A stretch of 12,740 nt of DNA from Lysobacterales bacterium UBA2790 (GTDB lineage Bacteria; Pseudomonadota; Gammaproteobacteria; Xanthomonadales; Xanthomonadaceae), in NCBI GenBank assembly GCA_002352135.1, contig DEHW01000093.1:1-12740 (forward strand), in the 5' to 3' direction. Shown in pieces: positions 5,268 to 12,740 of this stretch (the first letter of the stretch is position 1; each line of letters opens with the position of its first letter). The notes beneath the pieces are model-generated. The model was given only the letters and a program-made list of their open reading frames with translations. It had not been told where the DNA came from and searched no databases. The translations under genes and the position numbers were made by a program.

Positions 5268-7085
5268 TCATCCTCGGCGCGGGGTGAATTCGTGTTGCTG
5301 GGCCAGTGAGTTCAGGGTGTTGGCAAAATCATCCGCGAATCGCGGCATATCAAAAAGGGCGGATTGCTTTCTGGCTTCGGCCAGCCGCTCGCGCAATCGC
5401 GTGAGTCGCATGGGCGTGTTGATCAGGTGAATGGCACGACGACAGTAATCGTCTTCGCTGTCCGCGATCAGTTCCGGCAATCCCAGGGTGTTCAACAGCG
5501 AGCCCGCAACGCGACTGGCGAAGGTCTCGCCCGGACAGGTCAGCACGGGACAGCCCGCCCAGAGTGCATCGGACGCGGTGGTGTGTGCGCCATAGGGTGC
5601 GGTATCGAGAAACAGGTCGACATGCGCAAAGCGGGCCAGATAGTCCGCATGCGGCAGCTTGGGCATGAATATCAGACGTGCTTCGGCAATGCCGCGCGAC
5701 GCGGCAAACTGGCGAAGCTGCTGCGCGGCCTCTTCGACGCCATCACTGAGCAACAGCCAGAGCACGGCGGACGGACAGTTGCGCAGGATGTCGAGCCAGA
5801 GCGCTACACGCTCAGGCGTGAACTTGTAGCTGTTGTTGAAACTGGCCAGGACCTGCGCATCGTCGGGCAGGCCGCAGATCTTCCGATCTGGCGCGGGACT
5901 GATTTCGCGACGTGTGTCGGAGGGCTGAAAGCAGTGCGGCAGATAGACGACCTTCTCGCTGAAGTGCGACCGCATGGATTCGGGAAGCACAAAGCGATCT
6001 GCCAACACATAGTCCATCCATGGCGCGCCACTGGTGCCCGGAAAGGCGAGCCAGTTGATCTGGATGGCAGCCGGGCGGCGGGCAAAGATGGCGGGTCTGG
6101 CGCCGCCGCCCCAGCCGCGTAGGTCGAACAGGATGTCGATGGCGTCCACGCGGATACGCTCGGCGATCTGTGCGGCGTCTTGTTGGGCGACTTCGCGCCA
6201 GTGGTGGACGTGGCGATGCAGACGTTGGCGCAGTTCGCTGCCGTCATCGGTGTTCAATGCGTAGGCGTAGCTCTCGATGTCTGGTCGCTGCTGACGCAGG
6301 CAGGCGAGAAGTTCGACCACCAGCAGCCCTGTCGGGTGCTGTCCCAGGCCGTTCGAAACCAGTCCGATGCGCAACGCCTGACCAGGTAGGCGGTAACGCC
6401 GTGCGGGCGGCTGTGCGGGCATCAACGGTGTCAACGGCTGGGCGGCGACGCGCGCGCAGCGCTGTTGCATCGCCGGGTGCGCGGGTTCAGCGAGAAAGGC
6501 AAAGGGACTGCTGCCCGTCTCGCCACGTTGCAAGGCATCGTGCAGAAGGCGGTTTCCTTCGGACAAAGCCTCGAAGCGGCACAGCCTTCTGCGCAGAAAC
6601 TGCACCATCGACAGCGTCGGCAACGCATCGGGGGCCAATTGCAGGGCGCGCTCGCCCGCAGCCAAGGCTTCGGCATAGCGGCGCTGATCATCCAGTGCGC
6701 TGGCCAAGGTGTGCCATAAGGCGGGTTCGCTTTCGTCGCAGGCGAGGCCCTGCCGGGCGAACTGCTCGGCGCGAGCAGCCATGCCGCCGGCCAGTGCGGC
6801 TTCGGCTTGCAAACGCCACGGCGCCGGATGATGCGGTGCCTGCGCGGCAACGTGGGCCGCTTCGTTCAGGGCGCTGGACCAGTCTCCGAGCTGCAACAGA
6901 CAGATGGCGCGGTGTAATCGACTGGGCAAATGGTCGGGCGCCAGTCGCAATGCTTGTTCAAAACAAGGCAACGCCGCATCAAAGGCCTCGCGCTGCAGAC
7001 GTAACGCACCCAGTGCGTTCCAGTCCGTCGCGCTGGGTTGTTGCGCCAGTCGCTGCAGGAGGAACGCTTCCTGCCCGGCGTTCAG
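5268..7085 (-). CDS. TPR / GT41 (SPINDLY-type) O-linked N-acetylglucosaminyltransferase-like protein, probable CTG start
   Basis: A probable cytosolic protein O-glycosyltransferase of family GT41, similar in layout to the Xanthomonas campestris OGT homologue (XcOGT). Four consecutive 34-residue TPRs begin at about residues 19, 53, 87 and 121 (starts ATDW, LPSR, PAPW, PALW). The catalytic half begins near residue 238 with LRIGLVSNGLGQHPTG, whose His matches the position of human OGT His498. It continues with AFPGTSGAPWMDYVLADRFV, SEKVVYLPHCFQPSD, FNNSYKFTP (Lys position of the UDP site) and DTAPYGAHTTASDALWAG. The first ATG/GTG/TTG in frame is a TTG at 6971, which would cut the first TPR in half. 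Upstream the frame stays open and TPR-like. The CTG at 7085, seven bases after GGGAG, is my preferred start; the CTG at 7091 overlaps the prfA stop as CTGA. Donor and protein targets are inferred only. It overlaps the alternative ppk2 start by ATGA. Confidence 0.88.
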   Translation of the reverse strand: MNAGQEAFLLQRLAQQPSATDWNALGALRLQREAFDAALPCFEQALRLAPDHLPSRLHRAICLLQLGDWSSALNEAAHVAAQAPHHPAPWRLQAEAALAGGMAARAEQFARQGLACDESEPALWHTLASALDDQRRYAEALAAGERALQLAPDALPTLSMVQFLRRRLCRFEALSEGNRLLHDALQRGETGSSPFAFLAEPAHPAMQQRCARVAAQPLTPLMPAQPPARRYRLPGQALRIGLVSNGLGQHPTGLLVVELLACLRQQRPDIESYAYALNTDDGSELRQRLHRHVHHWREVAQQDAAQIAERIRVDAIDILFDLRGWGGGARPAIFARRPAAIQINWLAFPGTSGAPWMDYVLADRFVLPESMRSHFSEKVVYLPHCFQPSDTRREISPAPDRKICGLPDDAQVLASFNNSYKFTPERVALWLDILRNCPSAVLWLLLSDGVEEAAQQLRQFAASRGIAEARLIFMPKLPHADYLARFAHVDLFLDTAPYGAHTTASDALWAGCPVLTCPGETFASRVAGSLLNTLGLPELIADSEDDYCRRAIHLINTPMRLTRLRERLAEARKQSALFDMPRFADDFANTLNSLAQQHEFTPRRG

Positions 7086-7087
7086 AC

Positions 7088-8164
7088 TCAGTCTCCCAGC
7101 AGTTTCAACTCATCCGCCTGATGCTCGCGGCTGAGGGTCTGGACGAGTTCGGACAGATCGCCTTGCAGCACCTCGGGAAGGCGATACAGGGTGAGGTTGA
7201 TGCGGTGGTCGGTAATGCGGCCCTGCGGGAAGTTGTAGGTGCGGATGCGCTGACTGCGGTCACCAGAACCCACCTGCAGACGACGAGACTCGGCTTGCGC
7301 TTGGGTCTGTTGCTGGCGTTGATCATCCAGCAGGCGCGCTTTCAGCAGCGACATGGCACGCGATCGGTTCTTGTGCTGACTGCGCTCATCCTGGCATTCC
7401 ACCACCAGGCCGGTCGGCAAGTGGGTGATGCGAATGGCGGAATCGGTCTTGTTGACATGCTGACCACCCGCGCCTGAAGCGCGGAAGGTGTCGACCTTGA
7501 GGTCGGCATCGCGAAGTTCGATGTCGTCGATGTCATCCAGTTCCGGCAGGATCGCGACCGTGGCAGCCGAGGTATGGATGCGACCCTGTGATTCGGTTTC
7601 GGGGACGCGCTGCACGCGGTGGGTGCCGGATTCGAACTTCAGTTGTGAATAGGCGCCCTGACCTTCGATGCGGGCGATGACTTCCTTGAAGCCACCGTGT
7701 TCGCCTTCGCTGGCCGAGAGAATTTCGACCTGCCAGCGACGCGTTTCGGCGTAGCGCGCATACATGCGGAACAGATCGCCCGCAAACAAGGCGGCTTCGT
7801 CGCCACCGGTGCCTGCGCGAATTTCCAGAAAAATGTTGGCTTCGTCGCGCGGGTCTTTCGGCAGCAGCAACAGGCTGAGCTCGTGATCGAGGCTTTCGAT
7901 GCGCGACTGCTGCAAGGCGATCTCTTCATTCGCCATTTCGCGCATGTCAGGGTCGTCACGCAACTGCTGTGCTGCCTGCAGGTCGCGCTGCGCCTGGGTG
8001 TGCTGGGCGAGCAATCGGGTGATCGGCTCGATCTGTGCGTATTCGCGAGACAGGGCACGGAAGCGCGCTGCATCGCTGGCGACGGTCGGGTCGGCCAGTA
8101 GCAGACCCACTTCTTCTTGACGCTCAACCAGCGCGTCGAGCTTCTTGCGGATGCTCGGGGTCAT
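7088..8164 (-). CDS. prfA: Peptide chain release factor 1
   Basis: RF1 recognises UAA and UAG stop codons and triggers release of the finished peptide on the ribosome. The 358-residue length is normal. The codon-recognition loop is in [15 protein letters not shown] (P-x-T motif). The catalytic GGQ lies in [18 protein letters not shown], followed by the usual HLPTGLVV and SQHKNRS segments. The N-terminus [19 protein letters not shown] is typical. The ATG at 8164 has AAGGA five bases upstream. The gene starts 41 bases inside the 3' end of hemA, the common hemA-prfA arrangement of gammaproteobacteria, and its TGA touches the start of the GT41 gene. prmC, which methylates the GGQ glutamine and follows prfA in E. 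coli, is not next here. Confidence 0.97.
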   Translation of the reverse strand: MTPSIRKKLDALVERQEEVGLLLADPTVASDAARFRALSREYAQIEPITRLLAQHTQAQRDLQAAQQLRDDPDMREMANEEIALQQSRIESLDHELSLLLLPKDPRDEANIFLEIRAGTGGDEAALFAGDLFRMYARYAETRRWQVEILSASEGEHGGFKEVIARIEGQGAYSQLKFESGTHRVQRVPETESQGRIHTSAATVAILPELDDIDDIELRDADLKVDTFRASGAGGQHVNKTDSAIRITHLPTGLVVECQDERSQHKNRSRAMSLLKARLLDDQRQQQTQAQAESRRLQVGSGDRSQRIRTYNFPQGRITDHRINLTLYRLPEVLQGDLSELVQTLSREHQADELKLLGD

Positions 8165-9506
8165 CGCGGTCCTTGCGGGATTCGGAATGGGAGATGGGGT
8201 CGGCGGCGGTGTCTGTGGCGCCAAACAGCCGTTCGCCTGCGCGCAGCAAGTCGATGTCGCCGCGTTGTGCGGCGGCGCGCAGATTCGCACTCGGCGCGTG
8301 CAGGAGTTTGTTGGTCAGGGTATGGGCGAGAAAGCGCAACACGTCTTCGGCGGGCTTGCCTTGGCCGAGCATCTGCTGTGCCTTCGTCAGTACCGCATCC
8401 CTTTCCGCTTCGGCTTGGCTGCGCAGATGACGAATCACGCCCTGTTGGTCGCTGGCGCGCCACCAAGCCAGAAAGTGATCCACCTGCAGGTCGATGATGG
8501 CTTCCGCTTGCTCGGCGGCTTCGCGCCGCGAGCGCATGCCCTCCTCGATGACCTGATCGAGATCATCCACGGTGTAGAGGAACACGTCGTCGAGTTCGGC
8601 CACGGCCGGGTCGATGTCGCGTGGCACGGCGAGATCCATCATCAGCATCGGGCGGTGGCGGCGCTTCTTGAGCGCGAAGGCCACGTCGCTGCGACTGACG
8701 ATCGGATCGGTAGCTGCGGTCGCGGAAAAGACGATATCGGCCTCGGGTAAATGCAGCAGCAGCTCGTCCAGACCCAGCGCGTAGCCGCCGAAGCGCTGGG
8801 CCAGCGCGTGGGCGTTGTCGTAGGTGCGATTGGCGATCAGCAGACGTTTGACGTTCTGGTCCGCCAGGTGGCGGGCGGTCAACTCGATCGTCTCGCCCGC
8901 GCCGATCAGCAACACCGTCGCCTGTGAGAGCTCGGCAAAGACCCGCTGTGCCAAGCGCACGCTGGCGAAGGCAACGGAAACCGGGTGCGCGCCGATGCGG
9001 GTATCCGTGCGCACCCGTTTTGCGACGGCAAAGCTGTGCTGGAAAAGCCGATCCAGCGCCGCCTTCACCGCGCCAGCGTTGCGGGAGAACTGCCAGGCCT
9101 CTTTGACCTGACCAAGGATCTGCGGCTCGCCCAGCACGAGCGAATCCAGTCCGGTGGCGACGCGGAACAGGTGGCGAACTGCCGCGCCGTCGACATGCTG
9201 GTAAAGACTGCCACGCAACAAGTTCAAGTCGATCTGGTGTTGCGCTGCAAGCCATTCCGCCGGTATCGCTTCTGCACCTGCCACGACACAGCAGTAAACC
9301 TCGGTACGGTTGCAGGTCGAGATGACACTGGCTTCAAGCACCCCATTCAGTCTCAGCAGACTGTCGAGTGCCTGCGGCAGATGCTCGCTCGACACCGCGA
9401 CGCGCGCGCGCAAGTCGATTGAAGCGGTCTGATGATTCAGACCCAGCGCAATCAGTCGACGGGCGCCCGTTGAGTCGGAGGGCGGGTTGTGGGGCTTCAA
9501 GTACAC
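8124..9506 (-). CDS. hemA: Glutamyl-tRNA reductase
   Basis: The NADPH-dependent enzyme reduces glutamyl-tRNA to glutamate-1-semialdehyde, the first committed step of tetrapyrrole and heme synthesis. Near the start is [20 protein letters not shown], and the catalytic Cys is in [12 protein letters not shown]. The NADPH fold carries [17 protein letters not shown], and [12 protein letters not shown] and the linker [11 protein letters not shown] follow. The end contains a charged tail of about 30 residues after ERLFGAT that overlaps prfA. The start is uncertain: I chose GTG 9506 (460 residues), with TTG 9500 just inside it. Neither has a clear Shine-Dalgarno sequence. An ATG at 9584 is in frame but would overlap the divergent TPR gene. 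GATACT at 9520-9515 could be a -10 element giving an almost leaderless message. The gene leads the minus-strand run. Confidence 0.95.
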   Translation of the reverse strand: MYLKPHNPPSDSTGARRLIALGLNHQTASIDLRARVAVSSEHLPQALDSLLRLNGVLEASVISTCNRTEVYCCVVAGAEAIPAEWLAAQHQIDLNLLRGSLYQHVDGAAVRHLFRVATGLDSLVLGEPQILGQVKEAWQFSRNAGAVKAALDRLFQHSFAVAKRVRTDTRIGAHPVSVAFASVRLAQRVFAELSQATVLLIGAGETIELTARHLADQNVKRLLIANRTYDNAHALAQRFGGYALGLDELLLHLPEADIVFSATAATDPIVSRSDVAFALKKRRHRPMLMMDLAVPRDIDPAVAELDDVFLYTVDDLDQVIEEGMRSRREAAEQAEAIIDLQVDHFLAWWRASDQQGVIRHLRSQAEAERDAVLTKAQQMLGQGKPAEDVLRFLAHTLTNKLLHAPSANLRAAAQRGDIDLLRAGERLFGATDTAADPISHSESRKDRDDPEHPQEARRAG

Positions 9507-9525
9507 TGTGCGAGAGTATCCCGTC

Positions 9526-9550
9526 CTGCGGGCGCGTTGGCGCGCCGCAG
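9526..9550. promoter_or_regulatory. GC-rich hairpin in the hemA / TPR divergent intergenic region
   Basis: CTGCGGGCGCG and CGCGCCGCAG can pair around a TTGG loop with a single bulged G, giving about ten base pairs. The hairpin lies in the short space between the divergent hemA and TPR genes, upstream of the TPR ribosome binding site GAGGAA at 9560-9565. Transcripts for both genes must start in or near here, but I see no convincing -35/-10 pair for either. It may be a leader structure or simply the result of high GC content. Confidence 0.35.
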
Positions 9551-9568
9551 CGCTTTCCTGAGGAATCG

Positions 9569-11248
9569 ATGAAACGGCGCGCATTCTACCTGTTGGGCTT
9601 TCCCCTCGTATTCATGCTGACGACGTTGGCGAGTGCTGAGCCGGATTTGGTGGGCAATTCTGGATCCGATTCGGCGATTGAAGACGTGCTTCTGCCGATG
9701 TTGCAGGGCGAGTTTGCGTTGCAGGAAGGAGACTCCACGGCGGCTGCCATGGCCTATGTGGAAGTCGCCGAGCGCGATTCGGACCCGGCGCTTGCAGAGC
9801 GGGCGGCGCGGATCGCTCTGATGGCCGACCAGCCCAGTCTGGTCGAGCGCGCGCTGCAGAGGTGGCTGCGGTTGCAGCCGAATGCGGTGGGTGCCCGTCA
9901 AATCGAGCTGGTGCTGGCGATGCGTGATCATCGGATCAGTGCGGCGGTCCATCAGTTGTCTGAGCTTCTCTCCGGCGACGAAACGGCGCAGCGACTGGCC
10001 ATTCAGGCGTTGGCCGGTGCTGGCGAGCAGGCGGTGCCGGTCATGCAGCAACTGCTGGCCGAAGGCTTTGAGCCGAAATCGGTTGACGTACTGGTTGCGA
10101 TAGGAGCCTTGGCGTCGCAGTCGAAAGCCGAAGCGCTCGTCGATAGCGTATTGCGGTTGGCGGCAGAGACCTTTCCTGACGATATCAAGGCGACGTTGTG
10201 GCGCGTGGAGGTGTTGCAGTTGAAAGGTGACAAGGTGGTGGCGCTGCAGACCTTGCGCGGTCTAGAAACGGGTGCACTGTCATTGAGCGAGCGCTTACGT
10301 GTAGCGGCGCTCTTCGATGGCCTTGGCGAAACCGATCGTGCAGCCACGGTGTTGGCCGAAGGCGAGCAGAGCAACGCCACCTATGCTGGTCGTGCGGCCT
10401 ATTTGGCAAGGCTGGAGCAGAAGGATGCGTTGCGTAGCTTGTACGCCGAGCTGACGGTGCCGATCAATGCAGGCAGCAAGCCGGATGATGACCGACGCTT
10501 CCTGCTCGCACAGATTGCCGAGTATCTGGATGAGAACGACGATGCGCTGATCTGGTATCGCGCGATTGCCTCGCCAGAGCGTGGCGAGCCAGCGCGATTG
10601 AGAGTCGCGGTGCTGCTTGATAGGCAGGGACAGCTGGATGACGCCATCTCCGAGTTGCGCGAGATTCAGAGCAGCCGCAGTGATAACGGCGAATGGCTGC
10701 GTGATGCGTACTTGCTGGAGGCGGAGATATTGCTGCGCAATCAACGCGCCGAGCATGCGCTGGATGCGTATCGCCGTGGCTTGACCGTCTTCGAGGATGA
10801 TCCCGCCCTGCTCTACGGGCGCGCGCTTTGCCATGAACGCCTTGATCAGGTCGATGCGGCACTCGACGACCTGAAGCGACTTCTGGAGATTGATTCCGAA
10901 AATCCGGACACGTTGAATTCTTATGGATACACGCTGGCAGATCGAACGGATCGCCTGGACGAGGCGCGGGGATATATCGAGCAAGCACTGGCGCTGAGTC
11001 CCGACTCGGCCGCCATCTTGGATAGCATGGGCTGGGTATTGCATCGGCAAGGTCATCACGACGAGGCGCTGCCCTACCTGCAGAGGGCCTGGGCCGCGCA
11101 GAAAGACGCGGAAGTGGCAGCCCACCTTGGTGATGTGTTGTGGGCGTTGGGACGGCTTGATGAAGCAACGGTAGTTTGGCGCGAGGGCGAGCAGCTCGAT
11201 GCTGATAACCGTGCGCTCAAGCGTAGTCTGCAGAAGCTGGCACCGTGA
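9569..11248 (+). CDS. Exported tetratricopeptide repeat protein
   Basis: A 559-residue TPR protein with an N-terminal signal peptide: MKRRAF, the hydrophobic stretch YLLGFPLVFMLTTL, then ASA followed by EP as likely cleavage site. It is therefore periplasmic or attached to the outer membrane. The N-terminal half holds divergent helical repeats (VEVAERDSDPALAERAARIA, VERALQRWLRLQPN). The C-terminal part has clear TPRs: ALDAYRRGLTVFEDDPALLY, DTLNSYGYTLADRTDRLDEA, ILDSMGWVLHRQGHHDEALP and LGDVLWALGRLDEATVVW. The NSYGYTLADRTDRLDEA / SMGWVLHRQG signature is that of the conserved TPR protein found between hemA and lolB in pseudomonads. Its exact job is not known to me; scaffolding in envelope assembly is a guess. 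ATG 9569 has GAGGAA upstream at good spacing. The stop overlaps the lolB start as GTGA. Confidence 0.9.
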   Translation: MKRRAFYLLGFPLVFMLTTLASAEPDLVGNSGSDSAIEDVLLPMLQGEFALQEGDSTAAAMAYVEVAERDSDPALAERAARIALMADQPSLVERALQRWLRLQPNAVGARQIELVLAMRDHRISAAVHQLSELLSGDETAQRLAIQALAGAGEQAVPVMQQLLAEGFEPKSVDVLVAIGALASQSKAEALVDSVLRLAAETFPDDIKATLWRVEVLQLKGDKVVALQTLRGLETGALSLSERLRVAALFDGLGETDRAATVLAEGEQSNATYAGRAAYLARLEQKDALRSLYAELTVPINAGSKPDDDRRFLLAQIAEYLDENDDALIWYRAIASPERGEPARLRVAVLLDRQGQLDDAISELREIQSSRSDNGEWLRDAYLLEAEILLRNQRAEHALDAYRRGLTVFEDDPALLYGRALCHERLDQVDAALDDLKRLLEIDSENPDTLNSYGYTLADRTDRLDEARGYIEQALALSPDSAAILDSMGWVLHRQGHHDEALPYLQRAWAAQKDAEVAAHLGDVLWALGRLDEATVVWREGEQLDADNRALKRSLQKLAP

Positions 11249-11862
11249 GCAGGCTGATTGTGCGCGCTGCGCTGCTGGCAGCAACCTGTCTGATGGGACT
11301 GGCGGGATGCCAAACCTGGTCTTCGCGCAACGGCCCTGCTTCAGCAATGCCACAAGCGGCGATCAATGGGCGCGTGATCGCGTCTGGCGCATTGAACGCG
11401 TGGACAATGCAGGGGCGAATCGCCGTGTCGGATGGCAGCGATGGCGGCAGTGGTCGCTTGGAGTGGCGGCAAGACGGTCCGCGCTTCGATGTGCAACTCA
11501 GTGCCCCGGTCACGCGGCGGAGCTGGCGCTTGGTAGGTGATGCCAGTTGGGTCCGATTGGAAGGTCTCGACGAGGGTGCAGTTGAGGGGCCTGATGCGAC
11601 GCAGCTACTGCGTCAGTCGGTGGGTTGGGAACTGCCCGTCGAATCCCTGGTGGATTGGATGAAGGGTGTGCCGTCGCGGGGCGCTTTCGATGGCGACTGG
11701 GACGAGCAGGGGTTGCCTAGGCGAATTGTGCAGTGTGATTGGGTCATCGAGTACCGGGACTGGTTTCACGACCTGACACCTCCGTTGCCGCGCAAGGTGT
11801 TCGCGCAGTCTGGCAAGCATCGTGTCCGGTTGGTTGTGGAGCGCTGGGATGTCACCCCTTGA
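11245..11862 (+). CDS. lolB: Outer-membrane lipoprotein insertion protein LolB
   Basis: LolB is the outer-membrane receptor that takes lipoproteins from the periplasmic carrier LolA and inserts them into the outer membrane. The 205-residue product begins with a lipoprotein signal peptide ending in the lipobox LAGC, Cys at residue 22. LolB landmarks follow: WTMQGRIAVSDG, GSGRLEWRQDGPRFDVQLSAP, then ELPVESLVDWMKGVP, and the end RRIVQCDWVIEYRDW plus LPRKVFAQSGKHRVRLVV. The start is GTG, overlapping the TGA of the TPR gene by four bases, a sign of translational coupling. The 3' end overlaps ispE by 14 bases. Nothing is missing. Confidence 0.95.
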   Translation: MSRLIVRAALLAATCLMGLAGCQTWSSRNGPASAMPQAAINGRVIASGALNAWTMQGRIAVSDGSDGGSGRLEWRQDGPRFDVQLSAPVTRRSWRLVGDASWVRLEGLDEGAVEGPDATQLLRQSVGWELPVESLVDWMKGVPSRGAFDGDWDEQGLPRRIVQCDWVIEYRDWFHDLTPPLPRKVFAQSGKHRVRLVVERWDVTP

Positions 11863-12739
11863 TTCTGAATGGTTGTGCTTGCCGGCACCCGCAAAGCTGA
11901 ATCTGTTCCTGCAGATCGTCGGGCGTCGTGCGGATGGCTACCACATGCTGCAGACGGTGTTCCAACTTCTGGATTGGGGCGACGAAGTGCGCCTGCGGGT
12001 TCGCGCCGATGGGGATATCCGGCGTGTGTCGAACCTGCCTGGCGTGGCGCCTGAATGTGATCTGGTGGTGCGGGCAGCGCATTTGTTGCGAAATCAGGTC
12101 GGCGCTTCGCCCGGTGTCGATATTGATGTGATCAAGCGCATCCCGATGGGTGGCGGGCTGGGCGGCGGAAGTTCGGATGCGGCCACGGTTTTGGTCGGAT
12201 TGAACAAACTCTGGAATCTTGGTTTTGACGAAGATCGCCTTGCCGGACTGGCTTTGCAGCTTGGCGCAGACGTGCCCGTGTTTGTTCGCGGTCGCAGTGC
12301 TTGGGCGGAGGGTATTGGTGAGGTGTTGACTCCTCTGGCGCTCGGCGCGCGCTGGTTTCTGGTGGTCGATCCGGGCGTGCACGTGCCGACGGCGACCCTG
12401 TTTCAAGCGCCTGAATTGACACGCGATAGCACAGTCACGACAATATCGGGCTTCCTGTCCGGTCGTAGTACTGGAAACGCGTTCCAGCCGGTCCTAGCGG
12501 CACGCAGCAAAGTGGTTGCTGCCACGCTGGAGGCGCTTTCGGAATACGGGTCGCCGCAATTGAGTGGTTCGGGCGCTTGTTGTTTCGTTGCTTTCGAGCG
12601 CGAAAACATGGCTCACGAGGCATTCAATCATTGGTGTGCTGGTGATCCACGGCGGGCCAGGACAAGTGTTGTCGCGCGTGGTGTCGATTTGTCGCCGCTG
12701 CGCGCCAGTGTTCAAGGATGGGGCGTCGCCAAGCGGTAA
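11849..12739 (+). CDS. ispE: 4-diphosphocytidyl-2-C-methyl-D-erythritol kinase
   Basis: A GHMP-family kinase that phosphorylates CDP-ME with ATP in the MEP (non-mevalonate) pathway to isoprenoid precursors; cytosolic. The 296-residue length is normal. The N-terminal motif is PAPAKLNLFLQIVGRRADGY. The ATP-binding glycine loop is IPMGGGLGGGSSDAATVL, and the C-terminal GHMP motif is LSGSGACCFVAF. I chose ATG 11849 over an in-frame upstream start at 11822 because GGAG lies eight bases before it and the protein then begins in the usual place. It overlaps lolB by 14 bases. The TAA ends one base before the window edge, so the gene is complete; a downstream tRNA, common after ispE, cannot be checked. 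Confidence 0.96.
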   Translation: MSPLDSEWLCLPAPAKLNLFLQIVGRRADGYHMLQTVFQLLDWGDEVRLRVRADGDIRRVSNLPGVAPECDLVVRAAHLLRNQVGASPGVDIDVIKRIPMGGGLGGGSSDAATVLVGLNKLWNLGFDEDRLAGLALQLGADVPVFVRGRSAWAEGIGEVLTPLALGARWFLVVDPGVHVPTATLFQAPELTRDSTVTTISGFLSGRSTGNAFQPVLAARSKVVAATLEALSEYGSPQLSGSGACCFVAFERENMAHEAFNHWCAGDPRRARTSVVARGVDLSPLRASVQGWGVAKR

Positions 12740-12740
12740 G

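Noticed and set aside
6170..7477. Long plus-strand open frame of about 435 codons opposite the GT41 gene and prfA
   Set aside because: It runs antisense to two clearly recognised genes, its composition is Arg/Ala-rich low-quality translation, and no motif is visible. Long antisense frames are common in GC-rich DNA.
7088..8164. Programmed frameshift as in a release-factor gene
   Set aside because: That mechanism belongs to prfB (RF2). This gene is RF1 and its frame is uninterrupted.
8165..8290. In-frame upstream extension of prfA
   Set aside because: The added residues are low-complexity and lie inside hemA. ATG 8164 has AAGGA at good spacing and gives the normal RF1 N-terminus.
10295..11353. 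Long minus-strand open frame opposite the exported TPR gene and lolB
   Set aside because: It lies antisense to the TPR and lolB genes, which have signal peptides and family motifs. It has no recognisable domain.
1..12740. CRISPR array, tRNA, rRNA, insertion sequence or prophage genes
   Set aside because: No regularly spaced repeats, tRNA-like cloverleaf, transposase, integrase or phage structural motif was seen on either strand.

Overview
The window suggests a GC-rich gammaproteobacterium, probably of the order Xanthomonadales (Lysobacteraceae or a relative). The clues are the divergent hemA-prfA / TPR-lolB-ispE layout, a SPINDLY-type TPR glycosyltransferase like that of Xanthomonas campestris, an M61 peptidase, and a secreted protein with a motif that, from memory, is frequent in this order. 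The placement is inference; no rRNA or other decisive marker is present.

Layout. (1) Positions 1-1440, + strand: the 3' part of an M61 glycyl-aminopeptidase-like metalloprotease with a C-terminal PDZ domain. (2) Positions 1441-4485, all genes on the - strand: an accessory block. Read in its own direction it holds a Cys-rich ORF that looks like a fragment and carries a nine-base C/G tract, a secreted protein, a pair of small unknown genes (one with a probable helix-turn-helix), and a RelB/RelE-type toxin-antitoxin pair. Sampled lines at 2821-3000 and 3901-3960 are about 50-52% GC, against about 63% in a sampled hemA line. (3) Positions 4486-9506, - strand: hemA, prfA, a TPR/GT41 O-GlcNAc-transferase-like gene and ppk2, each overlapping the next. 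(4) Positions 9569-12739, + strand: an exported TPR protein, lolB and ispE, where lolB and ispE each overlap the preceding gene. Regions 3 and 4 diverge from a short hemA/TPR intergenic region.

How the genes work together. hemA starts tetrapyrrole synthesis from glutamyl-tRNA, prfA ends translation at UAA/UAG, the GT41 protein probably glycosylates proteins, and ppk2 converts polyphosphate and nucleotides. In the other direction, lolB inserts lipoproteins into the outer membrane and ispE belongs to the MEP isoprenoid pathway. The overlaps imply translational coupling.

The points most worth a second look are: the missing ATG/GTG/TTG start of the GT41 gene, whose first TPR extends upstream to a likely CTG start; the homopolymer tract that decides the end of the Cys-rich ORF; that ORF's abrupt start at the ppk2 stop codon; and the small helix-turn-helix gene pair beside relBE. 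I found no CRISPR array, rRNA, tRNA, insertion sequence or prophage.
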